From positions 5,576,822-5,640,821 of the forward strand of contig NZ_KB913037.1 of assembly GCF_000384295.1 (NCBI RefSeq): DNA of 64,000 nt. Reading direction: 5' to 3'. The notes beneath the pieces were generated by a model that saw only the letters and a list, made by a program, of their open reading frames with translations, did not search any database and was not told the origin of the DNA. The DNA is from Amycolatopsis balhimycina FH 1894 (GTDB taxonomy: Bacteria > Actinomycetota > Actinomycetes > Mycobacteriales > Pseudonocardiaceae). Below, piece after piece: positions 37,201 through 45,510 of the stretch (its first letter is position 1; each line of letters begins with the position of its first letter). The position numbers and the translations under genes are program-made.

Positions 37201-37530
37201 CCAATCGGGCAGACCCGACACGGACACGCCGGCAAGAAGGCGCTCAGTCATCTTCTCATTGAGTTCGATGAGCTTGCCGACTTCAGACCGTGTCAGCGAC
37301 GAGACCGCCTCGGATAGACGTGAGTCGTCCAACCACGGCGAACCATCTGGACGCGGGTTGATCCTTAGCAGCGCCGCCCGTAGACGGCCCTGGAGGACCG
37401 TGGTCCGGAAAGAGTCGCGCTCGGTAATCGCCGGATCAGAATTCGACCCCGCGATCACTTGCCATTTGAAGCCCGCCAGCTGGTCCAGCAGTGGCTTTTC
37501 AACATCGGTGTACTCGGGGCCCGGGCTCAT
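34231..37530 (-). CDS. hsdR: type I restriction enzyme, R (motor/endonuclease) subunit
   Basis: A 1099-residue HsdR. The N-terminal nuclease domain shows DVVLFVNGIPLVVIECKSP (the D...ExK nuclease motif near residue 165). The SF2 translocase has Walker A in GGLIWHTQGSGKSLTMVFL near residue 323, the DEAH box VILVDEAHRSQTS near 442, motif III FTGTPIMREGKK, and the later motifs around TGFDAPVEQALYLDR and ARVNRTSPGKAAG. The last 200 residues are the helical C-terminal domain for docking to M2S. The length and motif order are complete, so the subunit should be active. It overlaps hsdS upstream and the YgjP-like gene downstream by four bases each. Confidence 0.95.
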   Translation of the reverse strand: MSPGPEYTDVEKPLLDQLAGFKWQVIAGSNSDPAITERDSFRTTVLQGRLRAALLRINPRPDGSPWLDDSRLSEAVSSLTRSEVGKLIELNEKMTERLLAGVSVSGLPDWDQGRSQRIRFIDFNNPDNNDFLAIRQFRVDEPGGQAKKFVAPDVVLFVNGIPLVVIECKSPYITDPMAEGITQLRRYANQRHLGLSEGNEQLFWTNQLVVSTYGDQARVATFTAGPEHFLEWKDAFPLTREELAAQLGKPAAELTGQELLTAGMLAPSNLLNLVRHFTLFTEVNGKRIKIVARYQQYRAVGRALMRLRTGTARAQDGESDRRGGLIWHTQGSGKSLTMVFLVRAMRSDPVLRAFKVVVITDRTDLEKQLSKTAKLSGEGVVRARRTAQLRTLLAEKGPALVFAMIQKYRDTDTAGAGEARMVADEKTEALGVLNTDETVVILVDEAHRSQTSTLHANLMAALPNAAKIGFTGTPIMREGKKRTDAIFGSFIDKYTIRQAEHDGAVVPIFYEGRTAKGAVAGGSDLDELFEDMFAEHTDEEIEKLKARYATTGAVLEAPKLIAAKAKSILWHYVSTVLPGGFKAQLSATSRLATVRYRRALVAARDDLVAQIERLPQHLVRGAEDGSLDIDGLDRRKQVLVRALPHLDLIRILDFVPIISGSNNDDPTWLQWTDKSRQDAAIAEFKDPLGLPGKQTSPVAFLLVRTMLLTGFDAPVEQALYLDRFIQDAELLQAIARVNRTSPGKAAGLLIDYFGVGAHLQKALQAYAPEDAEDAIGALASITDEVPKLGDRHARVVALFAQAGIETFDLDEDIEACVDLLSDEALRARFGVLLKQFLTTLDTVLPRPEALPFAADAKRLGLIQRVARRRYRDDGLGEFNASLYGEKVRALIDEHVTALDIATKIPPVSVTDPDFLAKVKGLTSDKAKASEMEHALRFHIRKNFDEDPARYTKLSERLDEILKTLTGKWEQLSLALEVLLGDVVDEPVSGRAHEDPLIARFYGLLESEVATSATLPDEIRVDIMHLAQDVVVEVTGHAGIVRFWHNPHAQDELRKDIIHQLDNRDLFPFSEQTAIADRLMELARANQSLIREQLRTRRRS

Positions 37531-38738
37531 GAGATGACCTCTAGAGGCACCCGAACTCGGCCCCTAAGTAGGTCAGCCAGTAGGCCGCCCTTCTGTGCCG
37601 TCAGTTTGGCGACAACCTCCCGTTCTGCACTGATTCGCTGATCCAGGGCATCAAGCACGCTTGCAATTCGCTGTTGCTCTTCGGCGGTGGGTACCGGAAC
37701 TTTGAACTGAGCGACCAAGCCGGTGGTAAGGGCGTCCTGGTTGCTTCCGCGTCCGCCGCTCCGCAACTTCTGGTAGCTGTGTACGAGGTAGTGATGGAGA
37801 TATGCGCCGCGTAGACGTAGACCCGGAACGATCCCTGCAAGGTTTTGATTTATTGCGGCGTTGATCTCAACCCGCGCAGCCATGCCTCGCGTCTTGCCTT
37901 GACCGATCATCCCAACCACCACCGAGCCTGCCGGAAGGATGCGGAGGTGACACTCGCTGACGGCCCTTTCTGTGATCGGTTCGGACGGCGTAGTGATTCG
38001 ATAGTCGTTAACCTTGCCGCTCGCGAGCCACGCAATAGATCCTCTCTGCCAGTAGTCCTTGCGAATTCGAGAAGGAGTCGAACCGTTTCGTATCTCGGCA
38101 ACTTCGCTAAGGGGCACGAACGGCAGGGAGTCGTCGTCAAACAGTGATTGATAGAGCGCTGCTTTTAGCATGTCGAGCTTCGCGGCACCCTCTTCGGCGA
38201 CAGCTATCCGCGCATCCACTGCGTCGATCGTATCGACAATCTTGCACTGCTCGTCTATTGGAGGTAGTACAATATTGAAATCAAGCCATCGATCCTGATC
38301 AAAAGTCATTTTTTCGATGACAACACCGTGGCTGGCGTCCATAAAATACTCTGCCATCATCGGGCTCTGAGCCAGCATTGAGAAATATTTAGTGCTACAA
38401 CCTGGCCGTCCGACAAACTGGCTGTAACTCTTGGAAATGCACATTCCCTCGAAATCTTCAGATACATAGGCCACGGCGCCATGTACAACTTGCATGCGAG
38501 CGATTATGAAGGCTCCAGGAACGATGCGACGCAGCGTTTTTGTAAAGATATCACGGCCTTTTAGGGTCTCGCGGTAGAAGAGGCCTCCGTAGCGACGACG
38601 AATACTTACAAGGTCATATTTTTCGTTGTCCGACATGGAGATTGGTTCGTCGACTGCCTCTAGTGAGTCCCCAATCTTCTGACAGCTCCATCCGGGCGGG
38701 ATATGGGGAACATACTTCTGTAAGATTCGGTCACTCAA
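37527..38738 (-). CDS. hsdS: type I restriction enzyme, S (specificity) subunit
   Basis: A 403-residue HsdS with two target recognition domains. The first (about residues 10-165) ends at the conserved helix [43 protein letters not shown]. The second (about 185-345) ends at [45 protein letters not shown]. These two helical repeats set the spacer between the half-sites. A TTG start at 38738 is preferred over TTG at 38744 because AAGGAG lies at better spacing. The 14-bp region overlaps the hsdM end. The first recognition domain is much richer in A and T than the rest of the island, typical of horizontally exchanged specificity domains. Confidence 0.9.
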   Translation of the reverse strand: MSDRILQKYVPHIPPGWSCQKIGDSLEAVDEPISMSDNEKYDLVSIRRRYGGLFYRETLKGRDIFTKTLRRIVPGAFIIARMQVVHGAVAYVSEDFEGMCISKSYSQFVGRPGCSTKYFSMLAQSPMMAEYFMDASHGVVIEKMTFDQDRWLDFNIVLPPIDEQCKIVDTIDAVDARIAVAEEGAAKLDMLKAALYQSLFDDDSLPFVPLSEVAEIRNGSTPSRIRKDYWQRGSIAWLASGKVNDYRITTPSEPITERAVSECHLRILPAGSVVVGMIGQGKTRGMAARVEINAAINQNLAGIVPGLRLRGAYLHHYLVHSYQKLRSGGRGSNQDALTTGLVAQFKVPVPTAEEQQRIASVLDALDQRISAEREVVAKLTAQKGGLLADLLRGRVRVPLEVIS

Positions 38739-41145
38739 AGCCAAGCTCCTTCAGCATTCCTGCGAGGGTCGCGGCGGCTGCTTCGCGTTGGGCTTCGAGC
38801 GTCGAGAGTGGCGTCCGATACTTATCCCACCAGGTCTCGAAGGCTGCAATCACGGCCCGTCGGTTTCTAGTGATCCGGTCTTCGGCCTCAGTCAAAAGAT
38901 CGTGTTCCAACGCCTCGAGGACGATCTGGCGGGCCGACGTCTCGTCGAGGGTATTGCTGGCTGTCGCGAGCTGATCCGCGAAGGCTGCTTTTTCAGACTT
39001 GAGCTGCTTCTTGGCAGCCCTCAGCTTCCCCTTTAGTTTCGTGAGCTCGGCTGGAGAGAGGGATTCCTCGGCGGCTGCCGTGTCCTCATCGTCCTCTGAG
39101 GTGTTGGCGGCCTTGATCGCACCATCCAACTCCGTCGCCTCAGCCTCAAGCGCGGCCAGGCGGCCGAGATAGTCGGGTAGCAGCGCCCAGGCTACCTTGT
39201 GGTCGAGTGGGTTGACCTTGGCCTTCTCTTCCTCCAGCGCATCGAGAACTGTGGTGACCCAGGCCTCGATGAGCCCGCGGTAGCCGAGGGTGGCCAGCGC
39301 CTTGAGGTCCGGCAGGTTGGCGCCCCACCAGGACGCTATGACGCCACTAACCGCAAACTGGTCAAACAGAGGCGTGGTCTCCAGCGCAATGCGGAACGTT
39401 TCGATGAATTCCTTGCGGAGGTCCACCAAGTCGGCGGCTGACTCAAGCTTGTCAAAGCGGGGCTCTGCGGCCTTCCACCACAACCCAATAGCGCCAGTCA
39501 CAGCCTCCTCGGCGCGGACAACACCCGAATCTGATTCGATCAAGCGCATGAGGTCGCGGCGCTCCGAGACGACATCGGCAAACTGTAGGTAATTGTCGCT
39601 ATAGGGCGCGAAGAGATGGTCCGGGGCAAGCCCGTGCGCCGAGAACAGGTCTGCCTTTGCCTTCACCTCGTGCTTTGGGATACCGCCATGTAGGTGCGCC
39701 CTTACGTCCTGCGGCTCTGGTTCGGGTGTGGTGTCGACGTAGTGGCGGATGTTGAGGCTGTCGTCGTTCGCGGCCAGCTCACCTCGGGAGACGACGCGCG
39801 CGAAGCCAGGGACGTCCTCAAAGGTGCGATAGGCTGAGACGATCTTCTCGATGTGCTCGGGCTCCAGGTAGTTCTGCGCCCGACCCTCGCGGTAGTCTCG
39901 GTCCGCGTTGATGAAGAGTACTTTGCCGGCACGGTTCTTCGGCTTCGAGCCGACCGGCCTCAGCACGAGGATGCAGGCCGGGATGCCGGTTCCGTAGAAC
40001 AGCTGGGGGCCGAGGCCGATGACCGCCTCGATCAGGTCGTCGTTGAGGAAGCCGCTACGGATCTTTCCCTCATCCCCGCTGCGGAACAGCACGCCGTGCG
40101 GCATGACCGTGGTGACAAGGCCACCAGTCCGGGTGACCGCCAGCATGTGCTGGACGAACATCAGGTCAGCTTTTTTACCCTTCTCTGGAGTGTGGCCGTA
40201 GCGGAACCGCTCGGGGAATGGGATGGCGTCGGCCGAGTAATTCATGGAAAAGGGCGGGTTGGTGATCACCCGATCGAACCGCTGTAGCTCTCCGCCGGTG
40301 ATGTGCGCTGGGTCTTCGAGCGTGCCGTCGTCGTTGTTGCGGAGATCAGCATCGGGGATGCCGTGGAGCAGCATGTTCATCTTGGAGATTGCCCAGACGC
40401 TGCCGTCTTTCTCTTGGCCGGCGAGGGCGAGGTTGCGTCCGTCGCCTCCCGACTCCTCGACGTACTCCTTGGAGAGGATCAGCATGCCACCCGAGCCGGT
40501 GCACGGGTCGTATACGCTCATGCCAGGCAGCGGGTCAGCGATCTGTACCATCAGGCGGACGACGTCGCGTGGCGTGTAGAACTCACCGCCCTTCTTGCCG
40601 GCCGAGTCAGCAAAGTCCCGGATTAGGTACTCGTAGGCGGCGCCGAGGAGGTCGGGGAACTCAAAGTCCTGCTGGCGCAGCGGCACCTTGTTGAAGTGTG
40701 CGATCAACTCGCGCAGCTTCTTGTCGGACATCGACGACTGACCGATCTTGCGGTTGAAGTCGATGTGCTGCAGCACCCCGTCTAGCGACCGGTTGCTGTG
40801 TTCAAGATCCTCCAGCGCCTTGTTAAGCCCACTGCCGACAGACTTGTGGAGATGATCGCGAATCTGGTCCCAGCGTGCCCGGTGCGGGACGTAGAACGTG
40901 CGATAGAAGGAAGGCGACTCGGCCCGCTGCTCGGCCTCGGCCTGACTACGTCCCCTGGCCCGCTGCTCCGAGATGACCTGCTGCCGCTCCGACTCGAACT
41001 GGTCGGAGGCATATTTCAGGAATAGCATCCCGAAGATGTACTCCTTGTAGGCTGAGGCCTCCATGGAGCCGCGCAGCACGTCGGCAGCGGCGAACAGATG
41101 CCGCTCCAGCTGCGGCAAAGTCAAGCGAGGCATCCGGTAGCTCAT
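38731..41145 (-). CDS. hsdM: type I restriction enzyme, M (adenine methyltransferase) subunit
   Basis: An 804-residue N6-adenine methyltransferase, longer than the usual 500-550. The N-terminal helical domain ([43 protein letters not shown]) recognises the unmethylated state. The SAM motif is [17 protein letters not shown] near residue 215, and the catalytic motif IV is [12 protein letters not shown] near 295. [15 protein letters not shown] lies between the two domains. The extra 270 residues at the C-terminus are a charged coiled coil ([34 protein letters not shown]). It is the first gene of the hsdM-hsdS-hsdR-ygjP operon. Confidence 0.93.
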   Translation of the reverse strand: MSYRMPRLTLPQLERHLFAAADVLRGSMEASAYKEYIFGMLFLKYASDQFESERQQVISEQRARGRSQAEAEQRAESPSFYRTFYVPHRARWDQIRDHLHKSVGSGLNKALEDLEHSNRSLDGVLQHIDFNRKIGQSSMSDKKLRELIAHFNKVPLRQQDFEFPDLLGAAYEYLIRDFADSAGKKGGEFYTPRDVVRLMVQIADPLPGMSVYDPCTGSGGMLILSKEYVEESGGDGRNLALAGQEKDGSVWAISKMNMLLHGIPDADLRNNDDGTLEDPAHITGGELQRFDRVITNPPFSMNYSADAIPFPERFRYGHTPEKGKKADLMFVQHMLAVTRTGGLVTTVMPHGVLFRSGDEGKIRSGFLNDDLIEAVIGLGPQLFYGTGIPACILVLRPVGSKPKNRAGKVLFINADRDYREGRAQNYLEPEHIEKIVSAYRTFEDVPGFARVVSRGELAANDDSLNIRHYVDTTPEPEPQDVRAHLHGGIPKHEVKAKADLFSAHGLAPDHLFAPYSDNYLQFADVVSERRDLMRLIESDSGVVRAEEAVTGAIGLWWKAAEPRFDKLESAADLVDLRKEFIETFRIALETTPLFDQFAVSGVIASWWGANLPDLKALATLGYRGLIEAWVTTVLDALEEEKAKVNPLDHKVAWALLPDYLGRLAALEAEATELDGAIKAANTSEDDEDTAAAEESLSPAELTKLKGKLRAAKKQLKSEKAAFADQLATASNTLDETSARQIVLEALEHDLLTEAEDRITRNRRAVIAAFETWWDKYRTPLSTLEAQREAAAATLAGMLKELGFE

Positions 41146-41695
41146 CCTTCCTGTCGCGTGGCAGCCCTCGCTTCTGAGCCCGAGGCGGCTCAGGCGGAGC
41201 TACATCCTGCAACCTTAGCCGTGAGGGGCGATAGAACCGTGCCGGTCTCCTTGCGCCCGGTCCTTTGCATGCGGCTCACGTAGACTGCACTTTGTGGAGG
41301 CGGGGCGCTCGACAGGCTTGGTGCTCTCGTTCGACGAACTGTGGATATGGGTGTCTTGGGCGAGCCGAACTAGAGGGCGCCGTCCTGTACATCGCGGGTC
41401 ACGTTGGGTAGGCGGTGGCATTCGGTGTCGTACACGGAGCCGGGGCGTCTATTGTCCAGCTAGGGGTGTTGACGACCTTGGTGAGTCCTTCGCGTTCGCC
41501 GGCCACCGTCCTGAGAAGTTCAAGTAGTCACTCCAAGCGGCCGCCTGAACCCTCGTAACCCTCGTCTATCGCTCGAGGTGAACCGCAGAGGTCGGGTCCC
41601 TGTACCTGACCGGAATGCCGAATAGTGGGGTCGCGGTAGCGATGGCATGAAACGCCACCCCGATGTAAACAGAGGCTGGAAGTACCCAGCGGACG
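41146..41695. other. 550-bp region with no gene between hsdM and immunity gene
   Basis: No reading frame here has both a start signal and recognisable content. The first 150 bases should hold the promoter of the restriction operon. Base composition is lower in GC than in neighbouring coding DNA. Confidence 0.5.
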
Positions 41696-42121
41696 TTAGC
41701 CGCGGAATATATGGATCTGTTGCCAGATGGTGTCGTGTGGCGCGTCCTTGTCGTCGAGGTTGCCAAGGGCCTCGACTGCTGTGATCACGGCTGAAGCGCG
41801 GCGATACTGGTCGGGGTGCTGCTGCCAGTACGCGTGCGGGCTCTTTAGCACGGCTGTAAGCAGGTCGCCGGGGTAGAAGTCGCCTTCGGCGAGTGGGTTC
41901 TGCTCGAGGTGGTTCAGCGCGACGGGGACCAGCACGTCGAGGCTCTCCTGCTGGAGCAGGAGCAGGCGAAGGTCTTCGATGTCCATCGCACTGATCGGCT
42001 TGTGGCGCAGCTCGTAGACGGTTTTGATCAGCCGGGTTGCGTCGGCTGGTGGGTTGCCCCAGCGGTGGTCTTCGATCTGCTCGAGGGTGAGCGATTCGTC
42101 GACGTCAGGACTGGTCCCCAT
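41696..42121 (-). CDS. CdiI-type immunity protein
   Basis: A 141-residue acidic protein. Its segments match the contact-dependent growth inhibition immunity family (CdiI_3): SLTLEQIEDHRWGNPPADATRLIKTVYELRHKPI, then EDLRLLLLQQESLDVLVPVALNHLEQNPLAEGDFYPGDLL. The GDFYPGDLL motif is the clearest hallmark. Immunity proteins of this type bind and neutralise a cognate toxin domain. It lies 39 bases downstream of the toxin gene and on the same strand, which strongly supports that pairing. No ribosome binding site conflict is seen for the ATG at 42121. Confidence 0.82.
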   Translation of the reverse strand: MGTSPDVDESLTLEQIEDHRWGNPPADATRLIKTVYELRHKPISAMDIEDLRLLLLQQESLDVLVPVALNHLEQNPLAEGDFYPGDLLTAVLKSPHAYWQQHPDQYRRASAVITAVEALGNLDDKDAPHDTIWQQIHIFRG

Positions 42122-42160
42122 GGCTCCTCGTGTCAGCTGTGGTGGTCGTGCTTGGGGCTG

Positions 42161-43327
42161 CTATCCGCGTGGTACCCACTGCTCACTGTAGTCGAGCAGT
42201 CGGCTGGCCTCGGACAGCTCGGCCTCGATGGCGGGCCGGTTTTCGGGCGCCAGTCGGGAGTCGCTGAGCTGGCGTTTTAGCCGGTTGATCTGGTTCGAGA
42301 GGCCGTTTTGGGCCTCTCTGACTTCGGTGACGTGGTCCCAAGGTGTGCCGTCGCCCTTTCGGGCTACGACTTCGCCGTTCAGCTCGCGGCGGGCTCCGTC
42401 GAGGTCCTTGTCGGTGAGGTGTTCCTTGAGCCGGTCCGTCTTGGTGGGCTTGGTCGGGTTGGCGCGGGGCTTGACGGGTTCGACGTGGTCGTCGGTCATG
42501 GCGTGTCGGGCGAGGTCGCCGACCGCGCCGACGGTCATCGTTCCGCCGGCGGCGATGCCGGCTGCAGACACTGCGTTGAGGGGTACGCCGGCGATGGCGC
42601 CGACGCCGGTGGCGTCGAGGGCGATGCCGGCGCCTTCTCCCGCTGAGCTGATCGTGGTCAGCGCGATTCCGCCGACTGCGGCGGCGGTGTCGACCGGGTG
42701 GTTGAGCATGGCGTTACCGAACGAGGCGAGGCTGTTTGCCGCGTGGGTGCCGAGGTCGGCGAGGAAGTTGCCAGCGTCATCGAGCCAGCTGGACTCTTGT
42801 GGCGCGACGTCCGCTTCGGTGTCGAGCATGCCGGCGATGGAATCCCCGGCCTCCGTCAGCTGTGCTCGGGCCCGGCTCAGCGTGTCACGGGCAGCTTGCC
42901 GTCCAGCTTCACCCGGATCGGTGAACGTTGGCGGCGGCTGGTTGTTGGCCTGAGCCTCGGCTGTGGCGGCGTCGTGCCGGGTTTTGGCCTGTTGAGTGGC
43001 GGCTTGGGCGTTGTTCCACTGGGCGATGGCTTCGCCGGCTTGGGTTTGGGCCCAGCGGAGAGTGCGCGCGTAGTCGGTCAGCAGTGATTCGCCGCGGTGC
43101 AGGGCGTCGGCGGCGTCGAACCACTTGTTCGGTTCGTAGCTGAACTTGTCGTGGAACGCGCGGGCGGCGGGGCCTTCCCAGGCTCCAGAGTCGATGGCTT
43201 TGAGTCCGTCGGCGGCCTGGCCGGCGAGATCGCCTCGGGCCTTCAGTACGCGGGCGTTCTCCTCGATCGCTTCGGGCTTGCCTGGGACGAGGGTTGCCGG
43301 GTCGGTGGTGTCTCCGAGTTCAGCCAT
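42161..43327 (-). CDS. type VII-secreted polymorphic toxin with toxin-28 domain
   Basis: A 388-residue modular toxin. Residues 1-130 form a WXG100-like helical trafficking domain (DSGAWEGPAARAFHDKFSYEPNKWFDAADALHRGESLLTDYA, with the W-E-G turn). Residues 180-290 are Ala/Gly-rich and hydrophobic (LNHPVDTAAAVGGIALTTISSAGEGAGIALDATGVGAIAG), suggesting membrane passage. Residues 325-388 are the toxin domain (DHVTEVREAQNGLSNQINRLKRQLSDSRLAPENRPAIEAELSEASRLLDYSEQWVPRG), matching the polymorphic toxin 28 family. That family's activity is not established; a nuclease role has been proposed. The neighbouring genes supply the partner and immunity proteins. Confidence 0.85.
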   Translation of the reverse strand: MAELGDTTDPATLVPGKPEAIEENARVLKARGDLAGQAADGLKAIDSGAWEGPAARAFHDKFSYEPNKWFDAADALHRGESLLTDYARTLRWAQTQAGEAIAQWNNAQAATQQAKTRHDAATAEAQANNQPPPTFTDPGEAGRQAARDTLSRARAQLTEAGDSIAGMLDTEADVAPQESSWLDDAGNFLADLGTHAANSLASFGNAMLNHPVDTAAAVGGIALTTISSAGEGAGIALDATGVGAIAGVPLNAVSAAGIAAGGTMTVGAVGDLARHAMTDDHVEPVKPRANPTKPTKTDRLKEHLTDKDLDGARRELNGEVVARKGDGTPWDHVTEVREAQNGLSNQINRLKRQLSDSRLAPENRPAIEAELSEASRLLDYSEQWVPRG

Positions 43328-43640
43328 CGTCCACCGGTCCCTGACCCGGGTCAGCGGTGAGCGAGCCGGCAGCAGCGGAGTCCGTGGCCCGGTACGCGGC
43401 AGCTGCCCTGGTCAGCACATTGCCGATCGCGTCCGCGTCGTCGGTCAAGATGTCGAGACCATCGCTCCAGCGGACGCAGAAGTTCATCAGCGCGTTGTGG
43501 ATGCCGTCGTGTCCGTACAGGCGGGTGTCGCCGCACAGGTCGCGCAGCTCGAAGCTCGACTGGTCGGTCACGCTGTGCTTGATGCCGTTCGCCGCTTCCT
43601 CGACCTTGCCGACCTCGACGTGGAACCCAGGACCGTCCAC
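43320..43640 (-). CDS. WXG-like/EspC-like secretion partner of the toxin
   Basis: A 106-residue, mostly helical protein beginning MDGPGFHVEVGKVEEAANGIKHSV, with a central GHDGIHNALMNFCVRWSDGLDILTDDADAIGNVLTRAAAAYRATD. The W-S-D-G turn stands where WxG occurs, and the downstream YRATDSAAAG resembles the YxxxD/E secretion signal of type VII substrates. It overlaps the toxin gene by eight bases and is translated first. It is probably the co-secreted partner or chaperone of the toxin. No ESX machinery is encoded here, so the host system would have to export it. Confidence 0.65.
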   Translation of the reverse strand: MDGPGFHVEVGKVEEAANGIKHSVTDQSSFELRDLCGDTRLYGHDGIHNALMNFCVRWSDGLDILTDDADAIGNVLTRAAAAYRATDSAAAGSLTADPGQGPVDDG

Positions 43641-43781
43641 TACTGAAACCAGCCCCCTCGAACACGTTCAGTACTCATCGAGTGTGGAGGATGCGGTCAC
43701 CAATTGACAAGTGGCCGTGATCGTCAATAACGGCCCGAGACCCTGGCTACACGCGCCCGCGCGCCTCGGTCGGCGCGCTTA

Positions 43782-44768
43782 CTAGCGTCGCTTCGTCAGG
43801 CTCGACACGAGCACGATCCCGTGACCACCAAGTTCACGCCGATCCAGCAGGAGGATGTCCAGGTCTGGGCCCACCGGGTGCTGTCCGGCGTTCGGCTGAT
43901 TCCTCATCGCTGCTTGAATTCGGAGGGTGAACTCGGTTCCGGGCGCTGCGGTGGCCGCGTTCGATAGGTGAGTGCGCAGCTGGCGGGTGGCTGCTGGTCC
44001 GGCGACAAGTACGAGGATACGCTCGTCGGCTTCGAGCTCAGCCACGGCGCGGAGGATGTTCGCGGTGCGCTGCCACAGGGCGGTCGGTTGGTCGATGCGA
44101 TCCGGCAGGTAGGCCAGCGCGACCGAGATCGTAACCGTGGGTGATGCCAGCTGCAGTGCTCGCACTGTGGCGTCATTCGTCAGGTCTTCCGAGAGTTCGA
44201 TGCGGCTGGCGTCAGTGCCGCACTCGGTGAGGCACTGCACGAGGGCGTAGGCGACTGCGTCGGTGGCGAGCAGATGGTCGCGGCCTGCGGCGCTCTCCGC
44301 GTCGAGGTACGCGGTGAGCGCGATGCCGACGCTCACCCAATCGAGGCCGCCGAGGCCGGGCTGCCGGAAGTGTGGCAGCGTGCCGGTGCCGGGTTGCCAT
44401 CCGTCGAGTAGCCGCTGGTACGGCTCGGGCAGCAGGTCGGACGCAGCCGCGGGTACAGCTCCGAGGACGTCGTCGCCGAGCAACAGGCCGAGTCGGACGA
44501 TGTCGTCGAGCTGCAATCGCTGGGTCCCGGCCAGGCGTTTCTCCGCCGGTCGGAGCGAGTCCGGTGTTCCTAGCAGCTCAGCCAACGCCGAACCGGTGAA
44601 ACGCTTGTCTGGCGATCGCCGCTGCCACGCCTCCCGCGCCGCGAGGAGGAGCAGGTGCTGCAGGTGCAGCGTGGCGACCTCCACCGGATCGTGATGAGCG
44701 GAAGGCCGCCAGCGAACCGCGGACCATCCGAACCCCTCAGGGAGAGAACTGCCCTCCGGAGCTGCCAC
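43782..44768 (-). CDS. unknown protein with HTH-like N-terminal segment
   Basis: A 328-residue protein I do not recognise. Residues 45-95 (RRSPDKRFTGSALAELLGTPDSLRPAEKRLAGTQRLQLDDIVRLGLLLGDDVL) resemble a Cro/CI-type helix-turn-helix, suggesting a DNA-binding role. Residues 190-328 look like an alpha/beta domain (TVTISVALAYLPDRI, ERILVLVAGPAATRQL, PDLDILLLDRRELGGHGIVLVSS). Its ATG is only 14 bases from the perfect 17-bp inverted repeat, so autoregulation is likely. It is divergent from the 44842 gene. With that gene and the 45494 gene it forms an isolated triad in the island. Confidence 0.5.
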   Translation of the reverse strand: MAAPEGSSLPEGFGWSAVRWRPSAHHDPVEVATLHLQHLLLLAAREAWQRRSPDKRFTGSALAELLGTPDSLRPAEKRLAGTQRLQLDDIVRLGLLLGDDVLGAVPAAASDLLPEPYQRLLDGWQPGTGTLPHFRQPGLGGLDWVSVGIALTAYLDAESAAGRDHLLATDAVAYALVQCLTECGTDASRIELSEDLTNDATVRALQLASPTVTISVALAYLPDRIDQPTALWQRTANILRAVAELEADERILVLVAGPAATRQLRTHLSNAATAAPGTEFTLRIQAAMRNQPNAGQHPVGPDLDILLLDRRELGGHGIVLVSSLTKRR

Positions 44769-44781
44769 TAGCTCAGAATCC

Positions 44782-44819
44782 GCGTCGCTTTTCGACGTGT
44801 CAACGTCGAAAAGCGACGC
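44782..44819. promoter_or_regulatory. perfect 17-bp inverted repeat, divergent operator
   Basis: The arms at 44782-44798 and 44803-44819 (GCGTCGCTTTTCGACGT and its exact complement) enclose only GTCA. The element spans the start-proximal region shared by the divergent 43782-44768 and 44842-45510 genes. It is an outstanding candidate operator, and as RNA it could also form a leader hairpin for both transcripts. Confidence 0.75.
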
Positions 44820-44841
44820 TCAAGGGTCGTACTCTGGTCAG

Positions 44842-45510
44842 GTGACAGACCTAGCTGGGACCGGTCACGATGCCGGACGCAACGACCTGCTGCTGGCGGT
44901 CGGCCGCGTCGTCGGGCACGGTGGCGCGCCGGTCACTGGCGTGCGTCTTCTGGACGCCGAGGTCGATGTGCTGGTGGTCGCGGACGAGCAGGAACGCCGT
45001 CGGCGTGTCGCGGCACGCGCGGGAAGCCTGGGTGATCTCGAAGTCGTGAGCGTTCTGGCGAATCTTCCGCGCTGGGAGCCGATGCCGCTGCGGACACTGT
45101 CAGCGCGTGAACGACGCGTTGTGTCGCGGGCACCGCACGGCTGCCTCAACATCGAGGCTGGTGCGGTGACACGGCTTGTCGGACCTCCGTTGTCGGCGGT
45201 ACTCGCGGTCGTTCATGACGATGACTGGGATCGTGGCCTCAACACGGCGAGCCGGTTCGCTCCGGTCGCCACGCGCGTCCTGGTTCTGGACAGAGAGCCA
45301 GCTGAGCTACCGCTCGTCGTCGATGAGGCAGCCGAGTACGGCATCGGTCTGGCTGTCACGGCAGGCACGAGCGTGAAGATGCTGGTGCAGCCAGAGTGCT
45401 GGCGGGAAAACTACTTCACGCCAGGTGGATGGCTGTTCCGCGAACAGGCGTACCAGGCGTTTGCCGCTCAGATGAACACAGCTGGAGCAGACGTCACAAT
45501 CCGAGTTTGA
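44842..45510 (+). CDS. unknown protein of the island triad
   Basis: A 222-residue protein without a recognised family. It has a compact alpha/beta pattern: LLLAVGRVVGHGGAPVTGVRLLDAEVDVLVVADEQERRRRVA at the start, PLSAVLAVVHDDDWDRGLNTASRFAPVATRVLVLDREP in the middle and CWRENYFTPGGWLFREQAYQAF near the end. The alternating strand and helix units suggest a Rossmann-like or receiver-like fold. A GTG start at 44842 is favoured, because the alternative at 44797 lies inside the operator. The 3' end overlaps the convergent TGT-like gene by 17 bp. Confidence 0.55.
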   Translation: MTDLAGTGHDAGRNDLLLAVGRVVGHGGAPVTGVRLLDAEVDVLVVADEQERRRRVAARAGSLGDLEVVSVLANLPRWEPMPLRTLSARERRVVSRAPHGCLNIEAGAVTRLVGPPLSAVLAVVHDDDWDRGLNTASRFAPVATRVLVLDREPAELPLVVDEAAEYGIGLAVTAGTSVKMLVQPECWRENYFTPGGWLFREQAYQAFAAQMNTAGADVTIRV

